Shown here: piece after piece, positions 8,934 through 17,419 of the stretch | How positions within the stretch are numbered: the first letter of the stretch is position 1 | Layout: every line of letters starts with the position of its first letter | Assembly: GCA_963677785.2 (NCBI GenBank) | Contig: CAXXDH010000003.1 | Coordinates: forward strand, 1,612,001 to 1,676,000 | Length of the DNA stretch: 64,000 nucleotides | Source: G963665495 sp963677785 | Lineage (GTDB): Bacteria > Desulfobacterota > Desulfovibrionia > Desulfovibrionales > Desulfovibrionaceae | Direction: 5' to 3' | Translations under genes and position numbers: made by a program | The notes under the pieces: generated by a model | What the model saw: the letters and a program-made list of their open reading frames with translations, nothing else | What the model was told of the DNA's origin: nothing | Database searches by the model: none

Positions 8934-10556
8934 TTATGATTTGTTTTCCGGCCCGGTGCCGCGCTCGTTGTTCTGCTGCGTTTGTTGGGAATCTGAAGCG
9001 CCGGACCGGGGCGGCGCCCCCAGGCGGATATAGTTCCCGCTTGTTTTGTTGTGAAAGAGCAGGTGCTGGTTCTCCCGCCTGTCTTCGAACTGCAGAAGGT
9101 TGCCGTGGGCCGTGGAAACAATGTTTTGCGAAGGGTTTTGCAGAGTGACCGGGCTGGCGTTGGCCGAATTGGGCAGCGCTCCGGCAATCACGGGGCGGTC
9201 CGGGTTGCCGTCCAGAAACAGCAAGGCCACTTCGCAGCCCTTGTGCAGGGGCAGGTGCATGCCGTGGTCGCTCCCGGCGTAGGGTTGGTTCATACGCAGC
9301 CAGGTCGAGGCTTTGCCGTCCTTGCGGCCGGAAAGGTCAAAGGGCAGGATGACTTTGTAGCGCCCGTGCGCATCGATTTCCGCGTATTCTCCGGATCCTT
9401 CGCCGTCTATTTTCGCACTGATGAATCCGTGGACGCACGGTTGCCTGGTCTGCCGCGCGGGCCTGTAGGGCGTGTTTTCCGGACAGGCCGTGAAGGAGTT
9501 GGCGTACAGGGCCTTTTGGTTGTCCTGACGGGAAAGCTGCAGCCCGATGGCCTGGGCCAGGTGGCCTTCCTGGTGGCCGTGATGCGCGACGCCGGTTATC
9601 AGGTATTTTTGATTGTAAGCGTCCTGGTGGTGGTGCTTGAGTTCAAAAAGGCGTCCGGGGCGAAACTCCGGGCAAGCGCCGGCGCCGGTGAAATGTCCCT
9701 GCTCGTACGCCAGACGCTGGGCCATGATTTCCACCTGGCGGCGGCATTCTTTTTCGGTTTTGGCATTGGGCGCGAACAGGTGCAGCTCCGCCGGATCGGG
9801 GTTCTGTTCGTGCCCTGGAACAAGCTGCTCCGCTGCCAGCGCGTAGGGCGCCAGACGGTAGTTGACGTCCCGGAGCGTGATTTTGCCGGGCCCGGCTTTG
9901 AGCCGTTTGCCGAACGTATGCAGTACGCGCTCCCCCAAATCCGGGTCCATGCCCGACACGGGCTTGAACTCCAGCGGGCCGCCCGGAATGTCCTGGAAAG
10001 CATGGGAGTCCGTAATGACGAGCGTGTCGGTTTCGCTCTGCTGGTCGAAAAAAAACAGGACCCCGTTTTGCTCCAGCGTACGCGCGAGAAACGTGTAGTT
10101 TGATTCATCGTACTGACAGATGAACTCCCTCTGTTCGTAGTCCTGCTCGAGCTTCAGCGAATAGTCCGTGCCTTGTTCCCATCCGGCGCTTTCCAGAACG
10201 TCCTGGATAAGGGCGCCGAGCGTCTTGTCCAGAAAAATTCTATTGTCCGAGGCAAGGGCCAGACGCTGCAGTCGAGGGGCCATTTCCAGATGATAATAGG
10301 TGAAACGTCCGGTCTGGTGCAGGTGTTCGGCGGCGGTTACCACCCCTTTGAACACGGAAGTCCGCCCGGCGAGGTGTACGTGCAGTTCCGCTCGCGCGGA
10401 AAGCATGGCGTCCAGATCCAGATCGCTTTTTTCCGACACCAGCAACAGTTCAAACCTGAAGAGTTCGGAAAGGGTTTCGTTGCCGGAAAAACGCACCACA
10501 TGCAGAGTGTCTTCGGGAAAACCGGAAAGATGGAAATGAAGTAACGGTGTATCCAT
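8934..10556 (-). CDS. vgrG: type VI secretion spike protein VgrG (copy 2)
   Basis: 540 residues. The gp27-like region shows LHVVRFSGNETLSELFRFEL and YDESNYTFLARTLEQNGVLFFF; the gp5 OB domain shows EYAEIDAHGRYKVILPFDLS, HLPLHKGCEVALLFLDGNPD and IAGALPNSANA. It ends about 75 residues after the OB domain with a polar Gln/Asn-rich tail (DSQQTQQNNERGTGPENKS). The sequence differs from the other two VgrGs, so this is old duplication or serial acquisition rather than recent tandem copying. Its coiled-coil partner follows at 7993-8919. Start ATG at 10556. Confidence 0.95.
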   Translation of the reverse strand: MDTPLLHFHLSGFPEDTLHVVRFSGNETLSELFRFELLLVSEKSDLDLDAMLSARAELHVHLAGRTSVFKGVVTAAEHLHQTGRFTYYHLEMAPRLQRLALASDNRIFLDKTLGALIQDVLESAGWEQGTDYSLKLEQDYEQREFICQYDESNYTFLARTLEQNGVLFFFDQQSETDTLVITDSHAFQDIPGGPLEFKPVSGMDPDLGERVLHTFGKRLKAGPGKITLRDVNYRLAPYALAAEQLVPGHEQNPDPAELHLFAPNAKTEKECRRQVEIMAQRLAYEQGHFTGAGACPEFRPGRLFELKHHHQDAYNQKYLITGVAHHGHQEGHLAQAIGLQLSRQDNQKALYANSFTACPENTPYRPARQTRQPCVHGFISAKIDGEGSGEYAEIDAHGRYKVILPFDLSGRKDGKASTWLRMNQPYAGSDHGMHLPLHKGCEVALLFLDGNPDRPVIAGALPNSANASPVTLQNPSQNIVSTAHGNLLQFEDRRENQHLLFHNKTSGNYIRLGAPPRSGASDSQQTQQNNERGTGPENKS

Positions 10557-10595
10557 GGCAATGGTATTTACTGTGACAAGGTTATCAAGGAATTT

Positions 10596-11312
10596 TTATA
10601 CCTGACAGTACTCACCGAACAATAACGTTATAACGTCCGCAATTCGTTTCTTTTTGGTAATGGCGGAACTCTTTTCATTGACAACGCTTGTCTCTTCTTT
10701 TGCCTCTATAGTCTGGTTTTCCGCAAGGGTATCCTCTTCTTCCACCAGTACGATTTCATCCCCCATTTTTTCCTCTATTTTTTTCGCAACCACAGTTTCT
10801 TTTTCCGTGGCATTCTCCTGGCTTTCGGCGTTTTCTTCTCTTTTTTTTTCAAGCGCTTCATTCTTGTCGATAACGATTATCACTTCTCCGCTGTTTTCTT
10901 TTTCTTCATCAACTACGTGTTTCAGACTTTTTGTCGCTTCGCTTTCGTTTTCTGCAATCGAGTTTATTTTATCGACGGCCGATTCCTTGGATTTTGTCAG
11001 GTTGATTACACATTTGGAGAGTGACTCGTTCAGTTTTTTATAGTTGTTTTCGACTTTTTTTGAAAAAAATTCGCTTCCTTTTACGCCGTAGGTTTTGCCG
11101 ATCCGGATCGCCACCTGCTCTCCGGTGATGAGTTCTTCATAGCCAAGCACATTATTGGTGATAACCCAGCCGCCGGTCAGCGCGATGCTGGAGCCCAGGC
11201 AGACGCTGAGTTTTCCTCCGGCCGCCACGTTCAGCAAACCGTAGGGGGCGGTATAGGCGATTCCGGTTGAGACGTTTCCTTTTCCTGTCTTCCAGCTGTC
11301 GCCGCTCATCAT
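10596..11312 (-). CDS. uncharacterised VgrG-linked charged coiled-coil protein (copy 1)
   Basis: 238 residues, unrecognised. The N-terminal ~75 residues contain STGIAYTAPYGLLNVAAGGK, matching the motif spacing of the two sibling proteins. The rest is very rich in Glu, Lys and Val (EKKREENAESQENATEKE) and is predicted helical or coiled. The stop of VgrG copy 1 and this start overlap (TAATGATG); the second ATG at 11309 sits seven bases from GGAG and may be the true start. AT-rich compared with its VgrG. An effector, adaptor or tip protein is possible; nothing in it identifies an enzyme. Confidence 0.72.
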   Translation of the reverse strand: MMSGDSWKTGKGNVSTGIAYTAPYGLLNVAAGGKLSVCLGSSIALTGGWVITNNVLGYEELITGEQVAIRIGKTYGVKGSEFFSKKVENNYKKLNESLSKCVINLTKSKESAVDKINSIAENESEATKSLKHVVDEEKENSGEVIIVIDKNEALEKKREENAESQENATEKETVVAKKIEEKMGDEIVLVEEEDTLAENQTIEAKEETSVVNEKSSAITKKKRIADVITLLFGEYCQV

Positions 11313-12865
11313 TATTCTCCGGTGGTATTGTCGCCGCCGTCCGCATCATCGCCATAAACGGCGCCGACGAACATGGCTGTTGATTTGGTGGGGCAGTGCG
11401 CGGACAGATGCTCTTTGTCCGCGGTGTCGTTAAAATGAAGGTGGTTGCCTCCGGGCGTCCGGATGTGGGCTTTGGAGGTCGACGCGTCCGTAATGGGACC
11501 CGGGGCTTCGGCATTGGGCAGCGCGCCCAGGATAACGGGGCGGTCCGGGTCACCGTATTCGTACCCCACCAGCACTTCGGTTCCTCCCTGCAGGGGAAAG
11601 TGCAGGCCGTAGTTGTTTCCCGCGTGCGGACTCATCAGGCGTAACGGAGGCGAGGATTTGCAGGCCTGGCGTTCGGCTGTGTCGAAACAGAGTCTGACGC
11701 GGTACCGGCCGTGTTCATCGAGCTGCGCGTATGTTTTGCTTTCGCATTCCACAAATCCGTGCAGTCCGCCCGTGATCCGGGGCTCGGGAGCCGTATGCAG
11801 CGGACGGTAGGTACGGTCCGCGCGGATGGCCACAAAGCGGTTGGAATAGCCGGACGGTACGGGATGCGCCACGTCGCGCATGGCGGCCTGACCCGAGTGT
11901 TCGATAAGCAGGGGCAGATACCTGGTATTGAAGGAGTTCAGGGGATGGTCCTGGAGCGCGAAGGTCTGCCCCGGCAGCAGAAAGGGGCAATCCGAGCTCC
12001 CCATATGGCGGTCGGCCAGGGCGCTCAGTTTTTCCGCCAGCAGGGTTGCCCGCTCCCGCACTGTCTGGCTAGTCCCGGAGGTGTGGCCGAAGACGTAGTC
12101 CTCGCCGAATCCGGTGGCCGCCACCTCTGCCTGGGCCTCCAGGCGCAGGTCCGGGCGTTGGTAGTTCCAGTCCTTGAAGCGTACGTTTTTGGGAACTGCC
12201 TGGACTTTGCGGACAAAGCGCTGCACCAGACGGCCCGCATCGGGATGATCGCTGCCCGGAGGCGCGAAACGCAGGCTGAGGTCTGAGTAGTCCGGGCAGT
12301 CGTTGCGCTTGCCCGGGCTGTCCGTGACTACGAGCGTGTCGCGGTTGTCGGTGAATTCGAAAAAAAACGACCAGCCCTGTTGCGCGAGCCTGCGCAGCAA
12401 GAAGTTCAGATCGCTTTCGTCGTATTGGCAGAGGTAGGCGCAGGAGGGCGCCTCCTTGGTGAGCCGGAACGCGTATGCGTCCTTTTCCAGGCCGCAGTCC
12501 TGGAAAAGCTGCTCCAGCGCGCCGTCCAGTTTTACATCGATAAAAGTGCGGTAGTCCCGCGAAAGCGCGAGGCTGTGCAGCGTGGGCACGAGCACGCACT
12601 CCAGGTAGCATTTTCCTTCGTACGTACGCAGGACATGAACGCGGCTGATGCATCCGTTTTTGGTTATCTGGTCGCCGCCCTGGCGGATGGTCAGCGATGC
12701 GCGCGCGTTGAGCAGCGGCTCAGGTGAAAAGCCTGCTGCGTCGGTGCGGAGCTTGAGAGAGAACTCGAAGCAGGCGTCCAGTTGTTCCTGGCCGTGGAAG
12801 GCAATGACTTCGTATGAACACTCGGGCTGCGCCTTGCAGGTAAAGGCATACGTGAAGTGCTGCAT
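11312..12865 (-). CDS. vgrG: type VI secretion spike protein VgrG (copy 1, first gene of the cluster)
   Basis: 517 residues, the shortest of the three. It has gp27-like YDESDLNFLLRRLAQQGWSF and gp5 OB-fold segments TYAQLDEHGRYRVRLCFD, HFPLQGGTEVLVGYEYGDPD and ILGALPNAEAPG. It ends ~70 residues past the OB domain with no effector extension. The start ATG at 12865 follows AGGAAG. It is the most upstream gene of the minus-strand T6SS cluster, so the promoter should lie between 12866 and about 13020. Its tail (AMFVGAVYGDDADGGDNTTGE) differs from those of the other two VgrGs, as expected if each tail docks its own partner. Confidence 0.95.
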   Translation of the reverse strand: MQHFTYAFTCKAQPECSYEVIAFHGQEQLDACFEFSLKLRTDAAGFSPEPLLNARASLTIRQGGDQITKNGCISRVHVLRTYEGKCYLECVLVPTLHSLALSRDYRTFIDVKLDGALEQLFQDCGLEKDAYAFRLTKEAPSCAYLCQYDESDLNFLLRRLAQQGWSFFFEFTDNRDTLVVTDSPGKRNDCPDYSDLSLRFAPPGSDHPDAGRLVQRFVRKVQAVPKNVRFKDWNYQRPDLRLEAQAEVAATGFGEDYVFGHTSGTSQTVRERATLLAEKLSALADRHMGSSDCPFLLPGQTFALQDHPLNSFNTRYLPLLIEHSGQAAMRDVAHPVPSGYSNRFVAIRADRTYRPLHTAPEPRITGGLHGFVECESKTYAQLDEHGRYRVRLCFDTAERQACKSSPPLRLMSPHAGNNYGLHFPLQGGTEVLVGYEYGDPDRPVILGALPNAEAPGPITDASTSKAHIRTPGGNHLHFNDTADKEHLSAHCPTKSTAMFVGAVYGDDADGGDNTTGE

Positions 12866-13023
12866 TTAAACTTCCTACAGGTATCTTGATGATAAACGTA
12901 TGACCATAGCAGAAAGATAAATAATTATGATTTAAATATCAGATAGCTGCCGAAAGTGCAAGTTGAGTCAAGAAAATCAGGGCTTGGCAGGCCCTGGTAG
13001 AGCGCGTTACGGGGAGGGACTGA

Positions 13024-13065
13024 TGAAAAGCCCTTGGAAGCATGCGGCTGTCCAAGGGCTTTTCA
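13024..13065. terminator. perfect 15-bp hairpin, bidirectional terminator
   Basis: Arms at 13024-13038 and 13051-13065 are exact reverse complements around a 12-base loop. The stem ends in AAAA/TTTT and works in either direction. It sits just past the stop of the minus-strand DsrE-like gene (13073), before the T6SS cluster. Confidence 0.85.
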
Positions 13066-13072
13066 TGACAAA

Positions 13073-13423
13073 TCAGAAATTGAATACTTTTGCTTCCGCA
13101 GCCATGTCGATCAGATGGGGGCCGCCATCCAATTGCATATTGGAGTGGAATGTCGCCTCATCCAAAGAACGATTGTTGGCGCAGGGAGTGCAAATACCCA
13201 CTTTCACTTCATTTTCCACAAGGTACGGAAGGTAGTCCTGCGGGCAGTCTCCGGTGAGCGTCTTTTGGGTTAAATCCTTGCTTGAAACAGCCCACTCAAC
13301 ACCGCCGTCGATGAAAAAGATATCTACGTGGTGGCCTTTGCCGTGTGCGATTTTGGCGAACTGAAAACAACGTGTTGCAGCCTCATTGTCATTTTTGCTC
13401 AACACAAACAGAAAATTAGCCAT
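13073..13423 (-). CDS. DsrE/DsrF-like sulfur-relay family protein
   Basis: 116 residues. It opens with a Rossmann-like strand (MANFLFVLSKNDNEAATRCFQFA) and ends GGPHLIDMAAEAKVFNF, as in small DsrE/F-type proteins. A CTPC pair near residue 80 could carry sulfur or a disulfide. Family members move sulfane sulfur or bind small ligands in the cytoplasm and are common in sulfur-metabolising anaerobes; the exact partner is not visible here. Single-gene unit closed by the hairpin at 13024-13065. Confidence 0.8.
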   Translation of the reverse strand: MANFLFVLSKNDNEAATRCFQFAKIAHGKGHHVDIFFIDGGVEWAVSSKDLTQKTLTGDCPQDYLPYLVENEVKVGICTPCANNRSLDEATFHSNMQLDGGPHLIDMAAEAKVFNF

Positions 13424-13896
13424 GACTTTTTCCTTGGTTGTAATAAATGAAAACGTGGTTGAGTCTCTCGGACAACCGCAATGATCTTAGCACAGTATTT
13501 ACCACAAATGAACGGTAGATAAGGGGGCGGGAAATAATTTAGCGGGGACGCAATTCTGGCAAGCTCAGATAGCGGGAAAGCCGCAAATAACCAGTTGATT
13601 ACGCGGAGCAAGCCCGGGCTTTTTACATGCAAGATCAAGGTTCGCAGAAGGCATATTTTTTCAGACGGGAATTTCAGGGACATTTTGTTTTTGACGGTCA
13701 AAAGACGATAGGGCTATATTGAAAACGTAGTTTGATACGCATCGGAGGTACTTTCCCGATGTTCCGGGGCATTGATCACTGCTCGCTTGAGTGCTAGGGA
13801 TTGCCTGCGATGAATCGAAGAGCGCGTTTCAATAAAAATTATGGGGTCAAGGTTCCTCATATTTAACCACAATATATTTTTGTCTGCGAGGTATAT
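13424..13896. other. intergenic region with no convincing gene
   Basis: 473 bases between the divergent DsrE-like gene and manC. A 100-codon minus-strand frame here overlaps the DsrE start and lacks a good ribosome site or family resemblance. The region should hold both promoters. It becomes markedly AT-rich toward manC. Confidence 0.5.
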
Positions 13897-15315
13897 ATGG
13901 GTAAGACTGTGCTTCCTGTAATTCTGGCTGGGGGCTCTGGTACCAGGTTGTGGCCATTATCACGGAAAAATTTTCCAAAACAGTATTTTCCATTGATAAA
14001 CAAGAATTCGCTATTGCAGAATACTGTAACGCGCTTCAAGGATTATGAAGATATATCTTCTCCATTGATCATATGCAATGAAGATCACAGATTCCTTATT
14101 GCCGAACAGTTGAGAAAAATACACGTTGAAGATGCCTCGATTATGCTCGAGCCACTTGGAAGGAATACAGCTCCGGCAATCGCTGTTGCGGCATTGCATG
14201 CGCAGGCAATTGGTTTTGATGGGGCTTTGCTTATTTTGCCCGCAGACCATTACATAGAAGATTTGTCGCTTTTTCATGAATTGATTCAGAAATGCACTGA
14301 ATTGTGCAGCCTGGGCAAACTGATTACTTTTGGAATCGAACCAAATTCTCCTGAAACAGGGTATGGATACATTAAAAAGGGGAATCAGATACAAGATGCG
14401 TATGAAATAAAGGAATTTCATGAAAAACCAGATCTGAAAACAGCTACCAACTATTATAATTCGGGGGAATACCTTTGGAACAGCGGCATGTTCATGATGA
14501 CGCCGGATGCGTATCTGGATGAATTGTCCATTCATTGTCCCGAAATGCTCAAGGCTTGCAAAGCAGCGTATGGCGGCGGAATCAAGGATATGGATTTTTT
14601 CCGTTTGGACAGAGAATCCTTTGCAGCCTCTCCTGAAGACTCGATTGATTATGCCGTAATGCAGAAAACAGCCAACGGCATTATGGTTCCCTTTTCCTGC
14701 AAGTGGAGCGACGTAGGTTCCTGGGATGCAATCTGGAGTCTGAAACCAAAAGATGAAAATCAAAATGTTGTAATCGGCGACGTTGTCTCTTCCGACGTAA
14801 AACGTTCCTACTTGCATTCCACAAGCCGACTCCTCGCCGTGGTCGGTCTCGAAGATCATGTTGTTGTGGAAACTTCAGACGCTGTTCTGGTGGCCCCCAA
14901 GGACAATGTGCAGGACGTCAAGCTCCTTGTTGATAAGCTCAAAGCCAAAAAAAGGGATGAAGCGATAACCCACAAGAAAGTATTCCGTCCGTGGGGATCG
15001 TATGAAACCATTGACATTGAAGATAGATTTCAGGTCAAACGCATAATTGTGAATCCAGGTGCCAAGCTTTCGTTGCAAAAGCATTTTCACCGTGCGGAAC
15101 ATTGGGTTGTCGTTCATGGGACTGCAATAATAACCTGTGAAGATAAAGAATTTATTCTCAAGGAAGACGAATCCACCTATATCCCCTTGGGACATCTCCA
15201 TCGCCTGGAAAATCCGGGAAAAATTCCTTTGCATTTGATCGAGGTGCAGTCGGGCAGTTATCTCGGCGAAGACGACATAGTCCGAACCGAGGATGTGTAT
15301 GGTCGCAATAAGTAG
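13897..15315 (+). CDS. manC: mannose-1-phosphate guanylyltransferase / mannose-6-phosphate isomerase
   Basis: 472 residues, the usual length of the bifunctional type II enzyme. The N-terminal nucleotidyltransferase domain begins with the signature GGSGTRLWPLSRKNFPKQY and has the later SDVGSWDAIW motif. The C-terminal cupin isomerase domain shows RPWGSYETID and LHRLENPG. It makes GDP-mannose for surface polysaccharides. Base and codon use are AT-richer than the neighbours on both sides and no other polysaccharide gene is adjacent, which suggests separate acquisition. A GAGG ribosome site precedes the ATG. Function is secure; the end product is not. Confidence 0.95.
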   Translation: MGKTVLPVILAGGSGTRLWPLSRKNFPKQYFPLINKNSLLQNTVTRFKDYEDISSPLIICNEDHRFLIAEQLRKIHVEDASIMLEPLGRNTAPAIAVAALHAQAIGFDGALLILPADHYIEDLSLFHELIQKCTELCSLGKLITFGIEPNSPETGYGYIKKGNQIQDAYEIKEFHEKPDLKTATNYYNSGEYLWNSGMFMMTPDAYLDELSIHCPEMLKACKAAYGGGIKDMDFFRLDRESFAASPEDSIDYAVMQKTANGIMVPFSCKWSDVGSWDAIWSLKPKDENQNVVIGDVVSSDVKRSYLHSTSRLLAVVGLEDHVVVETSDAVLVAPKDNVQDVKLLVDKLKAKKRDEAITHKKVFRPWGSYETIDIEDRFQVKRIIVNPGAKLSLQKHFHRAEHWVVVHGTAIITCEDKEFILKEDESTYIPLGHLHRLENPGKIPLHLIEVQSGSYLGEDDIVRTEDVYGRNK

Positions 15316-15344
15316 TCGTTGGTTGCTTACGCCTCTTTTTTGAA

Positions 15345-15377
15345 CAAAAAAGGGCTGCAAGGTCGCCCCTGCAGCCC
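15345..15377 (-). terminator. Rho-independent terminator of the aminotransferase gene
   Basis: Arms 15352-15359 and 15370-15377 pair exactly (GGGCTGCA/TGCAGCCC). On the minus strand the stem is followed by a T-run (complement of 15345-15351). Confidence 0.85.
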
Positions 15378-15408
15378 GTGAAGCAAGTCTTTTGAATACC
15401 GACGGTTG

Positions 15409-16758
15409 CTAAACTTCGCCGATGGCGATGTCCAGAACCTCGAGCATGAAATCCACGTCTTCTTTGGTCAGGCACATGGGCGGTTTGATACGCAGTACGT
15501 TGCCGAAGAAACCGCCTTTGCCCAGGAGCAGGCCCAGATCCTTGGCGCGCTCGAAGACCTCCGCACAGGCCTTGGTGGCCGGTGTTTTGGCCGTACGGTC
15601 TTCCACCAGCTCGATGCCTGTCATCAGTCCCTTGCCGCGGACGTCGCCAATGATGCTGTGCTTTTCCTGCAGCTTTTTGAAGCCGTCCATCAGGTAGCCG
15701 CCGATTTCCAGGCAGCGCTGCTGGAGGTTTTCCTGTTGGATGACGTCGAGCACGGCCTTGCCGATGGCGCAGGAGACCGGGTTGCCGCCGAAGGTGTTGA
15801 AGTGGATACGCTGGGTCAGGGTTTTGGCGATTTCAGGCGTGGTCACCACCGCGGCCAGAGGCGCGCCGTTGCCGATGCCCTTGGCCATGGTCACGATATC
15901 CGGCATGACGCCCTGCAGTTCGAAGCCCCAGAATTTTTCACCCGTACGGCCGAAACCGGTCTGCACCTCGTCCGCGATGCACAGGCCGCCCGCGGCGCGG
16001 ACGTACTTGTAGGCTTCCTGGAGGTAGCCGTCCGGATAGACCACCGAACCGCCGACGCCCTGGATGGATTCTGCGAAATAGGCGCCCACCTGCCCGGATG
16101 TGGTGAACTGGATCACGCTCTGGACATCCTGGGCGTACTTTTTGCCCGCCTCGGGGTCGTCCCAGCCATAGGGGCCGCGGTAGGGATCGGGCACAACCGC
16201 ATGGTGTACGCCGAAACTGTGCGGCGCGTTGAACTTCCAGCTGCTGTGCGCGGTGAGGCCCATGGCGCCTGGGCTGCCGCCGTGGTAGCCGTTGCGCAGG
16301 GCCACGATGTCGAAGTTGCCCGTATAGGCCCGAGCCATCAGCAATGCCAGGTCATTGGCCTCGGATCCGGAATTGACGAAATAAACGCATTTGAGATCCC
16401 CAGGGAAACTCTCGGCCAGTTGTTCGGCGTATTCGGCAATGGTGGGGTGGTAGTAGATGGTGGTGGTGTGCTGCAACGTCTCCATCTGTTCTTTGGCCTT
16501 GGCGACAACGTACGGATGGCAATGTCCCACACTGATGGTGACGATGCCGCCGATGCCGTCCAGATAGCGGCGGCCCTTTTCGTCGTAGAGATACTGCATG
16601 GAGCCTTCCACGATCATGATCGGCTTTTTGTAGTACAGCACAATGCCCGGCGAGAGGTACTTGCTGCGCAGTTCGCTGATTTTTTCAATGGAAGGCCCGG
16701 CGTAGGGCTTGGGGGTGTGGTCGTAAGCAGGTAAAACAGGTTGCTTTGCGGATGACAT
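15409..16758 (-). CDS. class III PLP aminotransferase, AGXT2/beta-amino-acid:pyruvate type
   Basis: 449 residues, cytosolic, full length. Class III features: VYFVNSGSEANDLAL, the DEVQTGFGRTG motif and the PLP-binding lysine in TMAKGIGNG. Sequence style is that of alanine-glyoxylate aminotransferase 2 and 3-aminoisobutyrate/beta-alanine:pyruvate enzymes. It lies in the same unit as a CoA-acylating (methyl)malonate-semialdehyde dehydrogenase, so the likely reaction is beta-alanine or 3-aminoisobutyrate to its semialdehyde, passed on to acetyl-CoA or propionyl-CoA. AGGAG precedes the ATG. A 4-aminobutyrate or taurine substrate cannot be excluded from sequence. Confidence 0.88.
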   Translation of the reverse strand: MSSAKQPVLPAYDHTPKPYAGPSIEKISELRSKYLSPGIVLYYKKPIMIVEGSMQYLYDEKGRRYLDGIGGIVTISVGHCHPYVVAKAKEQMETLQHTTTIYYHPTIAEYAEQLAESFPGDLKCVYFVNSGSEANDLALLMARAYTGNFDIVALRNGYHGGSPGAMGLTAHSSWKFNAPHSFGVHHAVVPDPYRGPYGWDDPEAGKKYAQDVQSVIQFTTSGQVGAYFAESIQGVGGSVVYPDGYLQEAYKYVRAAGGLCIADEVQTGFGRTGEKFWGFELQGVMPDIVTMAKGIGNGAPLAAVVTTPEIAKTLTQRIHFNTFGGNPVSCAIGKAVLDVIQQENLQQRCLEIGGYLMDGFKKLQEKHSIIGDVRGKGLMTGIELVEDRTAKTPATKACAEVFERAKDLGLLLGKGGFFGNVLRIKPPMCLTKEDVDFMLEVLDIAIGEV

Positions 16759-16773
16759 GGACGTTCTCCTTTT

Positions 16774-17175
16774 CTAAAGCTTGGCAAGACGAGCGCTACG
16801 CTTCTTGGCCAGTCGTTTGAGCGCGCGGGCCACTTCGGGCAGGGCCTGGAGTTTGTCCGCTGCGGTTGCATAAAATTCCTTGGCGCGTGTTTCCAGCTTG
16901 CGGGCCGCTTCAGTGAGGGCCGCTTCGTCCAGTCCGGATGGATCGGGCGCTTTCAGCTCATACGGCGCGCGCGTAAAATCCCGGATGGGCTCCAGGATCA
17001 TCTCCGAGACGTATTCCCGGCGGACCTGCTGGACAAACTTGCAATTCTTGGCGGCTTCGGCGCCCAATTCGGCCCAGGGACCGGCTTTGTCCGCCACCGC
17101 CTGGTAAAAGGCCGCGTCCCGCGTCTCCAATCCCTCGGCAAACGTCAGGATGGCCCCGAAATTTTCTAACGGCAT
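16774..17175 (-). CDS. small all-helical protein in the beta-amino-acid catabolic unit, function unknown
   Basis: 133 residues from the ATG at 17175, chosen because GGAG lies seven bases upstream; an in-frame start at 17223 would add 16 residues with no ribosome site. It is predicted all-helical, with Glu/His-poor helices (GAILTFAEGLETRDAAFYQA; REYVSEMILEPIRDFTRAP) and a basic tail (KRLAKKRSARLAKL). The pattern resembles ferritin-like or rubrerythrin-like helical bundles, but a convincing di-iron ExxH set is not seen. It sits 15 bases upstream of the aminotransferase start, so a role in the same pathway is likely. No function is claimed. Confidence 0.7.
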   Translation of the reverse strand: MPLENFGAILTFAEGLETRDAAFYQAVADKAGPWAELGAEAAKNCKFVQQVRREYVSEMILEPIRDFTRAPYELKAPDPSGLDEAALTEAARKLETRAKEFYATAADKLQALPEVARALKRLAKKRSARLAKL

Positions 17176-17368
17176 ACTATGGCTCCAAAAAGAGAGGACA
17201 AGGATCTTGGGCGACGCACCCACAGGGTCATAACTCTCCCTATGCTCCTTACGTCGCTGAGGGAGAGTAAGCCAAACCCCGTTGGGGAGGATGATCCTTC
17301 CCAGACCCCTGCAATGTTTTTATAGGAAATACTGCGTTGGTATTTACCAGTAAAAAGTTTTGGGGATT

Positions 17369-17398
17369 CTTAAGGACCTTTTTCAAAAGGTCCTTAAG
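17369..17398. repeat. dispersed palindromic repeat, copy 1 (14-bp perfect hairpin)
   Basis: Arms 17369-17382 and 17385-17398 are exact reverse complements with a two-base loop (TC). The hairpin is flanked by a conserved GCCGGAGGC (17400-17408) and by AAAAGTTTTGGGG before it. Copies with different stem sequence but the same frame lie at 32403-32438 and 50781-50810. Here it lies between mmsA and the small helical gene and could end or weaken transcription from mmsA. Confidence 0.85.
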
Positions 17399-17419
17399 CC
17401 GCCGGAGGCAAAAAAAACG

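Noticed and set aside
12990..13015. tRNA-like string (GGTAGAGCGC)
   Set aside because: No cloverleaf: flanking arms do not pair and no T-loop is present.
13399..13701. 100-codon minus-strand frame upstream of the DsrE-like gene
   Set aside because: Overlaps the DsrE start, no ribosome site, no family resemblance.
16774..17223. Rubrerythrin call for the small helical protein
   Set aside because: No convincing set of ExxH iron ligands is visible.
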